Source of the DNA: CAKSUT01 sp045542335
GTDB taxonomy: Bacteria > Bacillota > Clostridia > Oscillospirales > CAG-382
Length of the DNA stretch: 64,000 bases
NCBI GenBank assembly: GCA_045542335.1
Contig: JAZQKV010000105.1
Location: forward strand, 1-64,000
Direction of reading: 5' to 3'
Numbering within the stretch: position 1 is the stretch's first letter; each line of letters opens with the position of its first letter. The position numbers and the translations under genes were made by a program. Below the pieces are notes generated by a model. The model made no database searches and was not told the origin of the DNA. It saw only the letters and a list, made by a program, of their open reading frames with translations. Below, one piece after another: positions 1-7,751 of the stretch.

Positions 1-86
1 CCCATCCCGAACACGGAAGTTAAGCTCGCCTGTGCCTACAATACTTGGCTGGAGACGGCCCGGGAAGATCGGTCGATGCTAACACT
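1..86 (+). rRNA. rrf: 5S ribosomal RNA, 3' part
   Basis: The window opens inside a 5S rRNA. The conserved internal loop CCCATCCCGAACACGGAAGT is at the first bases, and the remaining length to the 3' end fits a 5S of about 117-120 nt. The 3' end is placed near base 86 by comparison with the usual length, so it is approximate. A GAAA-capped hairpin (88-103) follows, before the tRNA cluster. The 5' part and the 16S/23S genes must lie upstream, outside the window. Confidence 0.9.
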
Positions 87-110
87 AGCCTGAGAAATCA
101 GGCACAACAC

Positions 111-186
<76 letters not shown>

Positions 187-195
187 CTTTTATTT

Positions 196-272
196 GGGCC
201 ATTAGCTCAGTTGGTTAGAGCAACCGGCTCATAACCGGTCGGTCCGGGGTTCGAGTCCCTGATGGCCCACCA
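196..272 (+). tRNA. tRNA with CAT anticodon (elongator Met or Ile2)
   Basis: The cloverleaf has acceptor GGGCCAT paired with ATGGCCC, anticodon CAT and an encoded CCA. The 1-72 pair is canonical, so it is not initiator tRNA. The loop CTCATAA occurs in both elongator tRNA-Met and the lysidine-modified tRNA-Ile2, and I cannot separate them by eye. Confidence 0.9.
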
Positions 273-316
273 AATGATGGATCGACAAGGCAAAGTGGTT
301 AAAACGCTCGCTTTAC

Positions 317-392
317 AGGGGTATAGCTCAGCTGGTAGAGCAGCGGTCTCCAAAACCGCGTGCCGAGGGTTCGAATCCTTCTGCCCCTGCCA
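317..392 (+). tRNA. tRNA-Trp (CCA)
   Basis: The acceptor AGGGGTA pairs with TGCCCCT. The anticodon stem GCGGT/ACCGC encloses CTCCAAA, giving anticodon CCA. The 3' CCA is encoded. Confidence 0.95.
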
Positions 393-396
393 ATAC

Positions 397-473
397 GGTT
401 CGGTAGTTCAGTTGGTTAGAACGCTAGCCTGTCACGCTAGAGGTCGTGGGTTCGAGTCCCATCCGAATCGCCA
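397..473 (+). tRNA. tRNA-Asp (GTC), copy 1
   Basis: The acceptor GGTTCGG pairs with CCGAATC, and the anticodon loop CTGTCAC gives GTC. CCA is encoded. An identical copy lies at 1016-1092. Confidence 0.95.
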
Positions 474-482
474 ACTTTTAAT

Positions 483-558
483 GCCTCTGTAGCTCAGTTG
501 GTAGAGCAGGGGACTGAAAATCCCCGTGTCGTTGGTTCAATTCCGACCGGAGGCACCA
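483..558 (+). tRNA. tRNA-Phe (GAA), copy 1
   Basis: The acceptor GCCTCTG pairs with CGGAGGC, and the loop CTGAAAA gives anticodon GAA. CCA is encoded. It is identical to the copy at 744-819. Confidence 0.95.
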
Positions 559-587
559 TTTTAATTTAATATATCCTTCCATTAAAT

Positions 588-663
588 GCGGATTTAGCTC
601 ATTTGGTAGAGCGCGACCTTGCCAAGGTCGAGGTAGCGGGTTCGACCCCCGTAATCCGCTCCA
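588..663 (+). tRNA. tRNA-Gly (GCC), copy 1
   Basis: The acceptor GCGGATT pairs with AATCCGC, the anticodon is GCC, and CCA is encoded. It is identical to the copy at 844-919. Confidence 0.95.
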
Positions 664-665
664 AT

Positions 666-740
<75 letters not shown>

Positions 741-743
741 TAT

Positions 744-819
744 GCCTCTGTAGCTCAGTTGGTAGAGCAGGGGACTGAAAATCCCCGTGTCGTTGGTTCA
801 ATTCCGACCGGAGGCACCA
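744..819 (+). tRNA. tRNA-Phe (GAA), copy 2
   Basis: This is a second copy of the tRNA-Phe at 483-558 with the same mature sequence and anticodon GAA. With the following tRNA-Gly it forms a repeated Phe-Gly pair on either side of tRNA-Cys. Confidence 0.95.
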
Positions 820-843
820 CTTTTTACATAATATATTTAATAT

Positions 844-919
844 GCGGATTTAGCTCATTTGGTAGAGCGCGACCTTGCCAAGGTCGAGGTAGCGGGTTCG
901 ACCCCCGTAATCCGCTCCA
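844..919 (+). tRNA. tRNA-Gly (GCC), copy 2
   Basis: This is a second copy of the tRNA-Gly at 588-663 with the same mature sequence. The AT-rich spacer before it resembles, but does not match, the spacer of the first Phe-Gly pair. Confidence 0.95.
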
Positions 920-922
920 TTC

Positions 923-998
923 GGGAGCTTAGCTCAGCTGGGAGAGCATCTGCCTTACAAGCAGAGGGTCAGAGGTTCGAGCCCTCTAGCTCCCACCA
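923..998 (+). tRNA. tRNA-Val (TAC)
   Basis: The acceptor GGGAGCT pairs with AGCTCCC, and the loop CTTACAA gives anticodon TAC. CCA is encoded. Confidence 0.95.
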
Positions 999-1015
999 CC
1001 CGAAAGGGAAAATGT

Positions 1016-1092
1016 GGTTCGGTAGTTCAGTTGGTTAGAACGCTAGCCTGTCACGCTAGAGGTCGTGGGTTCGAGTCCCATCCGAATCGCCA
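1016..1092 (+). tRNA. tRNA-Asp (GTC), copy 2
   Basis: The mature sequence is the same as that of the tRNA-Asp at 397-473, with anticodon GTC and an encoded CCA. Confidence 0.95.
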
Positions 1093-1118
1093 ACTTCCTT
1101 AATAAGGAAGTTCTACAA

Positions 1119-1194
<76 letters not shown>

Positions 1195-1222
1195 TTTTTT
1201 TAAATGGTGTTTTTTTATATCC

Positions 1223-1297
1223 GGCCCGTTGGTCAAGAGGCTAAGACATCGCCCTCTCACGGCGAAAACATGGGTTCGATTCCCGTACGGGTCACCA
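1223..1297 (+). tRNA. tRNA-Glu (CTC)
   Basis: The acceptor GGCCCGT pairs with ACGGGTC, and the anticodon stem encloses CTCTCAC, giving CTC. CCA is encoded. It is the last tRNA before the cluster's terminator. CTC is the less common glutamate anticodon, so a TTC species is expected elsewhere in the genome. Confidence 0.93.
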
Positions 1298-1300
1298 AGT

Positions 1301-1333
1301 CCGAACTGATTTTCAGTTCGGTTTTTTATTTTT
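1301..1333 (+). terminator. Rho-independent terminator of the rRNA/tRNA cluster
   Basis: The stem CCGAACTGA/TCAGTTCGG with a short T-rich loop is followed by a TTTTTT run. It closes the 5S-tRNA transcription unit directly before the next gene. Confidence 0.93.
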
Positions 1334-1351
1334 GTGAAAGCTGGTGACTTA

Positions 1352-2245
1352 ATGCGTAATTTTATCCTCGGTACGGATTGGTGGACCGATTGCGATGATT
1401 GTGTCGCCCTGCGCATCCTTGCTCGTGCACATAAAAATAGAGAAATCCACCTCCTCGCTATAGGCATCAACGCCTGCATGGAGTGTTCCGCCCCATCAAT
1501 CGAAGGCTTTCTCAATGTCGAAGGCGTTTCCAATATCCCCCTTTGTATTGACCATCAAGCTACTCTTTTCGGTGGTAATCCTCCATATCAGAAGAATCTG
1601 AGCAAATACTCCAAACGTGTCCTGTCTAACTCTGATATTCCCGATGCCGTCACCCTTTACAGAAGCATCCTTGTAAATGCTCTCAACAATGGAGAAATGC
1701 TTGAAATCATCGAAATTGGCTTCCCTCAGCTTCTTACCGGGTTGCTCTTGTCTAATCCCGATGCAGCTTGTCCTCTCAATGGTGTTGAACTTGTTGGCAA
1801 GACCGTCTCTAAAATCTGGGTCATGGCAGGAAAATGGGATAAGCAGGGCGAAAAGGAGCATAACTTTTCTCTCAACGAGTTTGTGAGCCATAATGCTTGC
1901 GCCTTTTGTGACACTTGCCCTGTTCCTATTACCTTTCTTGGATGGGAGGTTGGTTTTGATGTCATTACCGGTAGTAAGCTAAATGATGATGACCCACTTC
2001 GTATTGCTATGCTCGATCATGGCTCTGTAAATGGTCGCTCATCCTGGGATCCAATGCTTGCAGTTCTTGCGCTCGTTGGTGACGAAGAGAAAGCCGGATA
2101 CTATACCGTAACCGGTAAGGCCTCCGTCAACGCGCTGACCGGTCAGAATTTCTTTTGTGAGAACCCTCAAGGCTTGCATAAATATGTCGTCCGTAAATTT
2201 GATGCTGATTATTACCGTGATATTATCGATAACCTGATTATGTAA
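1352..2245 (+). CDS. nucleoside hydrolase-like protein
   Basis: The predicted 297-residue protein resembles the inosine-uridine nucleoside N-ribohydrolase family, which cleaves ribonucleosides to base and ribose with a calcium ion. The N-terminal acidic signature is visible as GTDWWTDCDDCVA, the counterpart of the family's DTDPGxDD metal site. A late WDPMLA resembles the conserved (H/W)DP motif. The key spacing is altered, so substrate and activity are uncertain. I chose ATG 1352 because the GTG at 1334 sits in the upstream terminator's T-run. Codon use (many CTC, CGT, ATC, GTC) differs from the AGA/CTT/GGA style of the neighbours, which suggests recent acquisition at the tRNA cluster. It is a single-gene unit, convergent with sigG. 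Confidence 0.7.
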   Translation: MRNFILGTDWWTDCDDCVALRILARAHKNREIHLLAIGINACMECSAPSIEGFLNVEGVSNIPLCIDHQATLFGGNPPYQKNLSKYSKRVLSNSDIPDAVTLYRSILVNALNNGEMLEIIEIGFPQLLTGLLLSNPDAACPLNGVELVGKTVSKIWVMAGKWDKQGEKEHNFSLNEFVSHNACAFCDTCPVPITFLGWEVGFDVITGSKLNDDDPLRIAMLDHGSVNGRSSWDPMLAVLALVGDEEKAGYYTVTGKASVNALTGQNFFCENPQGLHKYVVRKFDADYYRDIIDNLIM

Positions 2246-2269
2246 AGGCGAGGTCACCCTCGCCTTTTA
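2244..2269 (+). terminator. bidirectional terminator between the hydrolase gene and sigG
   Basis: The stem AAAGGCGAGG/CCTCGCCTTT overlaps the stop codon of the hydrolase gene and is followed by TTTTAT. The A-run on the 5' side makes a T-run for the minus strand, so it can also end the sigG transcript, whose stop codon lies in the same hairpin flank. Confidence 0.85.
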
Positions 2270-3040
2270 TATATTCTTCTTTATCCTCTCAAGCGCACCT
2301 TTCTCAAGCCTCGAAACCTGTGCCTGGCTTATGCTTATTTCCTTTGCAACCTCCATTTGTGTCTTGCCGTCGTAAAAGCGCATGAGAATTATCTTTCTTT
2401 CCCTCGGCGATAGCCGTGAAATTGCCTGATTTATCGCTATACTCTCAAGCCAGGATTCATCTGTGTTTTTGTCGTCACTTATCTGATCCATAATGTAAAT
2501 TGAATCTCCGTTTTCAGAATATACAGGCTCATATAGTGAAATCGGGTCGACAATCGCATCAAGAGCGTTGACAACTTCCTCCTTTTTTACTTCCAGTACC
2601 TTTGCTATCTCTTCAATTTTCGGCTCTCTGCCAAGACTTGCACAAAGCTGCTCTTTCGCCTGTAATGCCTTGTAAGCAAGATCTCTGACCGACCTTGAAA
2701 CTCTGATTGCATTGTTGTCCCTGAAATATCTGCGAAGCTCCCCAATTATCATCGGTACTGCATATGTCGAAAACTTCAACCCCAAATCAATGTCAAAATT
2801 GTCAATTGCCTTTATAAGTCCTATACACCCCACTTGAAAAAGGTCATCAGGATTCTCTCCACGTCCCGAAAAACGCTTAATAACGCTTAATATTAGCTTG
2901 AGATTTCCCGAAATGAGCTGTTCTCTCGCTTGCATATCTCCGTTTTTTACTCTTTTTAGTAACTCCGTTTTTTCCTTTTCGTTTAGTACTTTTAGCTTTG
3001 ATGTGTTGACTCCGCATATTTCAACTTTGCCATTGTTCAT
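2267..3040 (-). CDS. sigG: sporulation sigma factor G
   Basis: This 257-residue sigma-70 family factor directs late forespore transcription. The start region KVEICGVNTSKLKVL is diagnostic for sigma-G. It is followed by region 2 (DDLFQVGCIGLIKAIDNFD), region 3, and region 4 with the HTH (TQMEVAKEISISQAQVSRLE). I chose ATG 3040 rather than the upstream in-frame ATG at 3091 because a GGGGG Shine-Dalgarno site precedes it and the family starts here. In Bacillus the gene follows spoIIGA-sigE, but here it stands alone. Its presence implies the organism can, or recently could, form endospores. Confidence 0.96.
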   Translation of the reverse strand: MNNGKVEICGVNTSKLKVLNEKEKTELLKRVKNGDMQAREQLISGNLKLILSVIKRFSGRGENPDDLFQVGCIGLIKAIDNFDIDLGLKFSTYAVPMIIGELRRYFRDNNAIRVSRSVRDLAYKALQAKEQLCASLGREPKIEEIAKVLEVKKEEVVNALDAIVDPISLYEPVYSENGDSIYIMDQISDDKNTDESWLESIAINQAISRLSPRERKIILMRFYDGKTQMEVAKEISISQAQVSRLEKGALERIKKNI

Positions 3041-3102
3041 ACTCTTTTCCCCCAAAAAATTTACGTGATTTGGAAGCTGTTCCTTTATCATCTCACATTT
3101 TT

Positions 3103-3112
3103 GAGTATTTCC
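3103..3112 (-). promoter_or_regulatory. possible sigma-F type -10 element for sigG
   Basis: On the minus strand GGAAATACTC fits nine of ten positions of the sigma-F/G -10 consensus GGNNANAHTR, about 60 nt before the sigG start. No good GYATA -35 element lies 15 nt further up, so this is tentative. Confidence 0.3.
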
Positions 3113-3208
3113 AATTTAAGTGGCATAAATTCATATTTCATGTGTTGTCAAAATCTGTATATTTATTCTTGTTTGTGTGTGCATGTTGGTTGTTTTTGAT
3201 ACATATAC

Positions 3209-3244
3209 AAAAAGCTTGCAAACCTGTTTGGTTGTGCAAGCTTT
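3209..3244 (-). terminator. terminator downstream of tcdA
   Basis: The inverted repeat AAAAGCTTGCA/TGCAAGCTTTT is followed by a TTTTT run on the minus strand, about 100 nt after the tcdA stop. The 3092-3346 gap holds this hairpin and the upstream region of sigG, with no gene visible. Confidence 0.65.
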
Positions 3245-3346
3245 TAATGTATAAAAACTCAAAGAATGTTTCTTTTTATTATGAGTTCTCAAAAAGGCGT
3301 TTATTGAAATCTCTCTTTTTGTTTAAGTGGTAGAATTGAAATTTGT

Positions 3347-4048
3347 TTATTTTTCAATTATGTCCCTGATAACCTCTCCTGCAATAATCATGCCCGCAAC
3401 AGGTGGCACAAACGAAATTGATGCCGGCAGCCGTTTCTCCCCGTCATCGGGCGAAATTGGCACTTCATCACTCCAAAGTACCTTTAATGATTTTATTCCT
3501 CGTGACTTAAGCTCACGACGCATAACCCTCGCAAGTGGGCAAACACTTGTCTTGTAAATGTCGGAAATCCTGAATGCACACGGGTCAAGCTTGTTTCCCG
3601 TTCCCATTGAGGAAATCAGCGGAATATCAAGTGACGTGCAAGTTACGGCAAGGGCAATTTTTGCAGAAACATTGTCAATTGCATCAACAACATAGTCCGG
3701 CTTGTAGTTGCTCAATAATTCGGGAATGTTTTCGGGGGTGAGAAAAAGCTCAATCGGTATCGCATTTATATTCGGGTTAATGTCGAGAACACGTTTTTTC
3801 GCCGCTTGTGTCTTTGGAAGACCTATGACCTCTGTTGTCGCCACAAGTTGACGGTTGAGGTTGGTTACATCAACCATGTCATTGTCAATAAGAAACAGTG
3901 TTCCCACGCCTGCTCTGACAAGCGCTTCAACAACGCCTCCTCCAACACCGCCAAGACCGCAAATCATAACTTTTGCATTGCAGATTTTTTCAAATGCCGC
4001 CTCGCCGATAAGTCGTATTTCTCTGTCAAACATTGACCTTACTTCCAT
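3347..4048 (-). CDS. tcdA: tRNA threonylcarbamoyladenosine dehydratase (ThiF/E1 family)
   Basis: This 233-residue E1-like enzyme is predicted to cyclise t6A37 of ANN-decoding tRNAs to ct6A with ATP. The nucleotide-binding loop MICGLGGVGGGVVEAL is at about residues 28-43. NLNRQL follows, with the conserved arginine finger, and then the adenylation-region sequence DAIDNVSAK. The VCPLARVMRREL and late PPVAGMI segments are typical of the TcdA/CsdL branch rather than ThiF or MoeB. The start follows GGAGG by a normal spacing. It is the last gene of the minus-strand run that also includes the SPFH and NfeD genes, though a hairpin separates it from them. Confidence 0.9.
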   Translation of the reverse strand: MEVRSMFDREIRLIGEAAFEKICNAKVMICGLGGVGGGVVEALVRAGVGTLFLIDNDMVDVTNLNRQLVATTEVIGLPKTQAAKKRVLDINPNINAIPIELFLTPENIPELLSNYKPDYVVDAIDNVSAKIALAVTCTSLDIPLISSMGTGNKLDPCAFRISDIYKTSVCPLARVMRRELKSRGIKSLKVLWSDEVPISPDDGEKRLPASISFVPPVAGMIIAGEVIRDIIEK

Positions 4049-4074
4049 AGAATCCTCCGTGTGTTTTTATAAAT

Positions 4075-4107
4075 CCGCCGTATTCACTTCACAGTGAACA
4101 CGGCGGT
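4075..4107 (-). terminator. hairpin after the SPFH gene
   Basis: The arms CCGCCGT/ACGGCGG with an inner TTCAC/GTGAA pairing lie between the SPFH stop and the tcdA Shine-Dalgarno site. The following minus-strand tract is only ATTTAT, so it may end or only attenuate transcription into tcdA. Confidence 0.5.
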
Positions 4108-4113
4108 AACTTT

Positions 4114-5034
4114 TTACTTTGCCTCTGCGTTAAAGCTTTCTTTCGCAACTGCGCACATTCCTGCAAGGCCTTGGAGGTCTGAGGGAATAATAAGCTTTGT
4201 TGCGTTGCCGTTTGCAACCTTTTCCATGGCTTCAAGGCTTCTGAGCTTGATTGCGGCATCTGTTGGAGCTGCTTCATTGATAAGCTTCAAGCCGTCTGCA
4301 ACTGCCTGCTGAACGCTGAGAATAGCCTGCGCTTCACCCTCAGCTTCTCTGATTTTTGCCTCTTTGATGGCTTCTGCCGCAAGGATTGCAGCTGCTTTGT
4401 CTGCCTCTGCCTGGAGTATTTTGGATTCCTTCTGACCCTCTGCAATAAGAATTGCAGACTTCTTTTCTCCCTCTGCCTGAAGAACCTTTTCACGGCGTTC
4501 ACGCTCGGCTCTCATCTGCTTTTCCATGGCATCCTGAATGTCACGGGGAGGAATAATGTTCTTGAGTTCGACTCTGTTTATTTTGATTCCCCAGGGGTCA
4601 GTTGCTTCGTCGAGAATTGCACGCATACGGGTGTTTATTACGTCACGGGAGGTAAGGGTGCTGTCAAGCTCAAGGTCGCCAATGATGTTTCTGAGTGTTG
4701 TAGCCGTGAGATTCTCGATGGCTACCATTGGCTTTTCAACGCCATATGCATAAAGCTTGGGGTCAGCAATCTGATAGTAAACAACTGTGTCAATCTGCAT
4801 ATGCACGTTATCTTTTGTGATAACGGGCTGGGGAGGGAAGTCAACTACCTGTTCTTTGAGTGACATTGTCTTTGCAATTTTGTCGATGAAAGGAACTTTA
4901 ATGTGTATTCCGGTGTTCCATGTTCCAAGATATGCACCAAGACGCTCAATAACGTAAGCATTTGCCTGAGGAACAATTTTAATGTTGGAAATGATGATAG
5001 CAAATATAATTGCAATTATAATAAGAGCTTCCAT
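4114..5034 (-). CDS. SPFH/Band 7 membrane protein (QmcA/stomatin-like)
   Basis: The protein has 306 residues: an N-terminal membrane anchor (residues 1-20), an SPFH domain (about 20-190), and a long Ala/Glu-rich coiled coil with repeated QAEGEKKSAIL/QAEADKAAAIL segments. Stomatin-like proteins oligomerise at the membrane, organise microdomains and modulate membrane proteases. The gene lies 27 nt after the NfeD gene, the usual partner pair. The start codon follows GGAGG by about 9 nt. The C-terminal part is typical of the QmcA/HflK-like branch. Confidence 0.9.
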   Translation of the reverse strand: MEALIIIAIIFAIIISNIKIVPQANAYVIERLGAYLGTWNTGIHIKVPFIDKIAKTMSLKEQVVDFPPQPVITKDNVHMQIDTVVYYQIADPKLYAYGVEKPMVAIENLTATTLRNIIGDLELDSTLTSRDVINTRMRAILDEATDPWGIKINRVELKNIIPPRDIQDAMEKQMRAERERREKVLQAEGEKKSAILIAEGQKESKILQAEADKAAAILAAEAIKEAKIREAEGEAQAILSVQQAVADGLKLINEAAPTDAAIKLRSLEAMEKVANGNATKLIIPSDLQGLAGMCAVAKESFNAEAK

Positions 5035-5061
5035 AATACAAACCTCCGTAAAAATGTTTTG

Positions 5062-5508
5062 TTATTTCTGTGTGGTAAAAACTTGCTTTTCGGTTTTTGC
5101 ACAAACAAGCTTAACGCCCTCAATGGCTAAAACCTCAACTGCGCTTCCCTCGGGAATCTCGCTGTTGTCAACGCTTACTGCACTCCAGCTTTGCGCACCT
5201 GCCTTAACCCTGCCTCTGCCGTCGACGGGAATTGTTTGCTCAACAAGACAAACAGTGCCGATAATTGCATCGGTATTTGTCGGGACACGCTTTCGTATAA
5301 GCTTCTTTCGCCACACACAAACGTAAAGAATAAGAAGCACCGCCGAAATTACCACAAAAACCACAATCTGAATTGTAATGTTTTCTGTAATCAACGAAGT
5401 TATCATTGCGCCAAAAGCACCCACAGCAAACCATGTCGCAATGAGAGCAGTTGTCGCCGCTTCAAGACAAAGTGAAAACACTAAAATTCCAAGCCAGATG
5501 TAAATCAT
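5062..5508 (-). CDS. NfeD family membrane protein
   Basis: This 148-residue short NfeD has three hydrophobic helices in the first 80 residues and a C-terminal OB-fold (about 85-145, from DAIIGTVCLVEQTIPVDGRG). NfeD proteins pair with SPFH proteins, and the adjacent downstream gene is one. ATG 5508 is preferred over the in-frame ATG at 5529 because AAGGGG lies just before it and it starts directly at the first membrane helix. No protease domain is present, unlike long NfeD proteins. Confidence 0.88.
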   Translation of the reverse strand: MIYIWLGILVFSLCLEAATTALIATWFAVGAFGAMITSLITENITIQIVVFVVISAVLLILYVCVWRKKLIRKRVPTNTDAIIGTVCLVEQTIPVDGRGRVKAGAQSWSAVSVDNSEIPEGSAVEVLAIEGVKLVCAKTEKQVFTTQK

Positions 5509-5612
5509 AGCACACCCCTTTCGTTGCACTGCACAAAACGTGCAGGGTTAAAGTTTTCGGAACAGCAAATCTTTGTAAAGCGTAAAAATAACACTGCTTT
5601 CAAAATACAGAA

Positions 5613-6374
5613 TCACTCATCGTCGGGAAATTCGTCGTCAAAGTCGTCGCCTTCCGAGTAATATCTGCCGCTGTTTTTGTCATTTATGTATTTGCCGATT
5701 ACCTCTTTAATGTCGGAATAGCCGTAGCCATATCGACTGAGCGATGATGTGAGCTTGTTCTTGTCGGTTATCTTTTTTCTTACCACAAGCTTTTTGCAAA
5801 GCTTTTCAAGAACTTCGCCAAAATCAATTTCATTCTCGGCAAGCTCAAATGCCGCCCTTATGGAATAATCGGTAAATCCTTTTGCTTTTAGCTCACGCTT
5901 TATTCTGTAAGGTCCAAAACCCTTTGTTTCGGCGTAAGCTCTGATTTTTCGTGTACAAATGGCAGTTTCGTCGAGTATGCCGTTTTTCTTTAACAACTCT
6001 GTTGCCGCTTGTGCCGCCTCAGGAGAAAACTCCTTTTCTTTGAGCTTTGCGATAAGAGCCTTTTCGCTTTTGTCGCCAAAAGTCAGAAACCAGGAAAGGT
6101 ACTTTACAGCAGAAAGCTTTTCTGCAAGAAATTCAAGGTGGTTTTCTGACAAGACTCTTATTCCGCAGGGATAACCATCCTCTTTTTCAAGGGACGGAAG
6201 TCCCAGTTGCCTGTAATCTGCGGCTGAAATGCGAAACTCACCAATGTCTGTGTAAATTTTGTATTCGCCGCCCCTGTCGGAGCAGGTGGCCGATGAAACT
6301 GTGACAACAAAGCTTTCATCCCTTGAAAATCCCTTTTGTGTGCCTGAAGAATCACCGCCGCCCAAAATACTCAT
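5613..6374 (-). CDS. recX: RecX regulatory protein
   Basis: This 253-residue RecX binds RecA filaments and restrains their extension and ATPase activity. The three-helix RecX repeats are visible from about residue 90 (YLSWFLTFGDKSEKAL, then GILDETAICTRKIRAYAETKG, then FGPYRIKRELKAKGF). The N-terminal 80 residues form a beta-rich extension seen in Firmicutes RecX, and the tail is strongly acidic. The start ATG overlaps the recA stop in TAATG, so the two are translationally coupled and probably cotranscribed. Confidence 0.92.
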   Translation of the reverse strand: MSILGGGDSSGTQKGFSRDESFVVTVSSATCSDRGGEYKIYTDIGEFRISAADYRQLGLPSLEKEDGYPCGIRVLSENHLEFLAEKLSAVKYLSWFLTFGDKSEKALIAKLKEKEFSPEAAQAATELLKKNGILDETAICTRKIRAYAETKGFGPYRIKRELKAKGFTDYSIRAAFELAENEIDFGEVLEKLCKKLVVRKKITDKNKLTSSLSRYGYGYSDIKEVIGKYINDKNSGRYYSEGDDFDDEFPDDE

Positions 6375-7474
6375 TATTCAAAATCCTCGGGAAGAATGTC
6401 CTCTGAATCGTCGGATGCGCCTGTAGCAACCTCATCGGATTGTCCCTCAACAACTGCCTTGCGGATTTTTTCTTCAATTTCTGCTGCAAGAGCCTTATCC
6501 TCGATGAAAAGCTCACGGAGCTTGTCCCTGCCCTGGCAAAGACGCTGGTCGTTATAGGAGAACCATGAGCCACTCTTCTGCAGGATGTCCATGTTCACGC
6601 CCATTTCGATAAGCTCGCTTTCCTTGGAGATGCCATGACCGTACATAATGTCAAATTCAGCTGTTCTGAAAGGCGGCGCAACCTTGTTCTTTACAACCTT
6701 ACACTTTGTGTGGTTACCCTGAACTTCGTCGCCACTCTTTATCTGTTCGCTTCTTCTTATATCTACTCTTACAGAGGCATAATACTTGAGCGCAAGACCG
6801 CCGGGAGTTGTTTCGGGGTTGCCGTAGAGAACGCCGACCTTCTGACGGAGCTGATTTATGAAAATAACCGCACAGTTTGACTTTGCAATTGCGCCTGAGA
6901 GTTTACGCAGAGCCTGTGACATAAGTCTTGCCTGAAGGCCGACATGGGAGTCGCCCATTTCGCCGTCGATTTCGGCTCTCGGAACGAGGGCGGCAACAGA
7001 GTCAACAACAACAAGGTCAATTGCGCCCGAACGAACAAGAGCTTCTGTGATTTCAAGTGCATCCTCACCACAGTCCGGCTGTGAAACAAGGAGATTTTCA
7101 ATGTTGATGCCCAAAGCCTTTGCATAAACGGGGTCAAGAGCGTGTTCGGCATCAATAAATGCCGCTTCGCCGCCTGCCTTTTGTGTTTCTGCAATGGCAT
7201 GAAGTGCAACAGTTGTTTTACCGGAGCTTTCCGGTCCGTATATTTCAATAATTCTTCCTCTCGGGAAGCCGCCAATACCAAGTGCAATGTCGAGTGTGAG
7301 AGAACCCGAAGAAATTGCACTTACGTTCATTGCAACATTTTCGGAAAGCTTCATGATTGAGCCTTTGCCGAAATCCTTTGTGATCTGGTCGATAGCAGCA
7401 TTCAGCGCACGCTGTTTTGCTGCGTCAGAGCCTTCCTCAACAATTTCGCCTGTTTTCTTTTTCTTTTCAGCCAT
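6374..7474 (-). CDS. recA: recombinase RecA
   Basis: This 366-residue RecA is the strand-exchange ATPase for recombination and the SOS co-protease. The Walker A GPESSGKTT, the KSNCAVIFINQLRQKVG L2-region sequence and the ALKYYASVRVDIRR segment are all canonical, and the tail is acidic as usual. ATG 7474 (protein MAEKKKK) fits the family better than the in-frame ATG at 7492, and AAAGGA lies about 12 nt before it. Transcription probably starts at a sigma-A promoter about 200 nt upstream, leaving a long leader. Confidence 0.98.
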   Translation of the reverse strand: MAEKKKKTGEIVEEGSDAAKQRALNAAIDQITKDFGKGSIMKLSENVAMNVSAISSGSLTLDIALGIGGFPRGRIIEIYGPESSGKTTVALHAIAETQKAGGEAAFIDAEHALDPVYAKALGINIENLLVSQPDCGEDALEITEALVRSGAIDLVVVDSVAALVPRAEIDGEMGDSHVGLQARLMSQALRKLSGAIAKSNCAVIFINQLRQKVGVLYGNPETTPGGLALKYYASVRVDIRRSEQIKSGDEVQGNHTKCKVVKNKVAPPFRTAEFDIMYGHGISKESELIEMGVNMDILQKSGSWFSYNDQRLCQGRDKLRELFIEDKALAAEIEEKIRKAVVEGQSDEVATGASDDSEDILPEDFE

Positions 7475-7492
7475 TCTTCTTAATCCTTTCAA

Positions 7493-7666
7493 TCTGATTT
7501 TTATAAGTACGTTTTTTCACAATGATAATTCAGCTTAATCTGCGGAGCGTGACTCCACGAGAAGTTGCTCCATGTAAATTTGCTTCGCAAAGTCTGTGGT
7601 ACCGGAGATGTCCGGCTCATTTGCTATATTTGCCTGCGCCTGAAAAACGAGCACAACAATATCTTT
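7493..7666 (-). ncRNA. structured recA leader (candidate cis-acting RNA)
   Basis: Between the promoter at 7673-7701 and recA lie about 170 nt that fold locally on the minus strand. The visible hairpins are CCGGA-CATC-TCCGG (7602-7615), TTTGC-GAA-GCAAA (7578-7590) and a compound stem GGAG..CTCC enclosing CGTG-GAGT-CACG (7544-7571). There is no obvious terminator run. I do not recognise a known riboswitch. The same bases also contain an open frame (next entry), so RNA and peptide readings compete. Confidence 0.4.
7535..7654 (-). CDS. possible 39-residue upstream ORF in the recA leader
   Basis: From GTG 7654 the minus strand reads 39 codons to TAA, with a sensible composition (NEPDISGTTDFAKQIYMEQL near the middle). 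An in-frame TAG lies just before it in the promoter -10 region. There is only a weak AAAG before the GTG. It could be a leader peptide, a remnant of a lost gene's 3' end, or chance. Confidence 0.25.
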   Translation of the reverse strand: MLVFQAQANIANEPDISGTTDFAKQIYMEQLLVESRSAD

Positions 7667-7672
7667 AACGTA

Positions 7673-7701
7673 ATTCTATCATAATACCCCAACTGTTGCA
7701 A
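7673..7701 (-). promoter_or_regulatory. sigma-A promoter of recA
   Basis: On the minus strand -35 TTGCAA (7696-7701) and -10 TAGAAT (7673-7678) are 17 nt apart. About 22 nt further up a half site GTTCG with a poorer partner (7723-7735) recalls the Gram-positive LexA box, but a full CGAACNNNNGTTCG is not present. Confidence 0.65.
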
Positions 7702-7751
7702 GGGAATATTATGAAAATTATGCGAACATTTGTATCTTTTTTGTCTTTGAA

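Noticed and set aside
1334..1351. GTG 1334 as start of the nucleoside hydrolase-like gene
   Set aside because: It lies in the T-run of the tRNA-cluster terminator. ATG 1352 begins at the conserved first strand.
7723..7735. LexA box upstream of recA
   Set aside because: Only one half (GTTCG on the minus strand) matches. The other half has three mismatches and the site lies above the -35 element.
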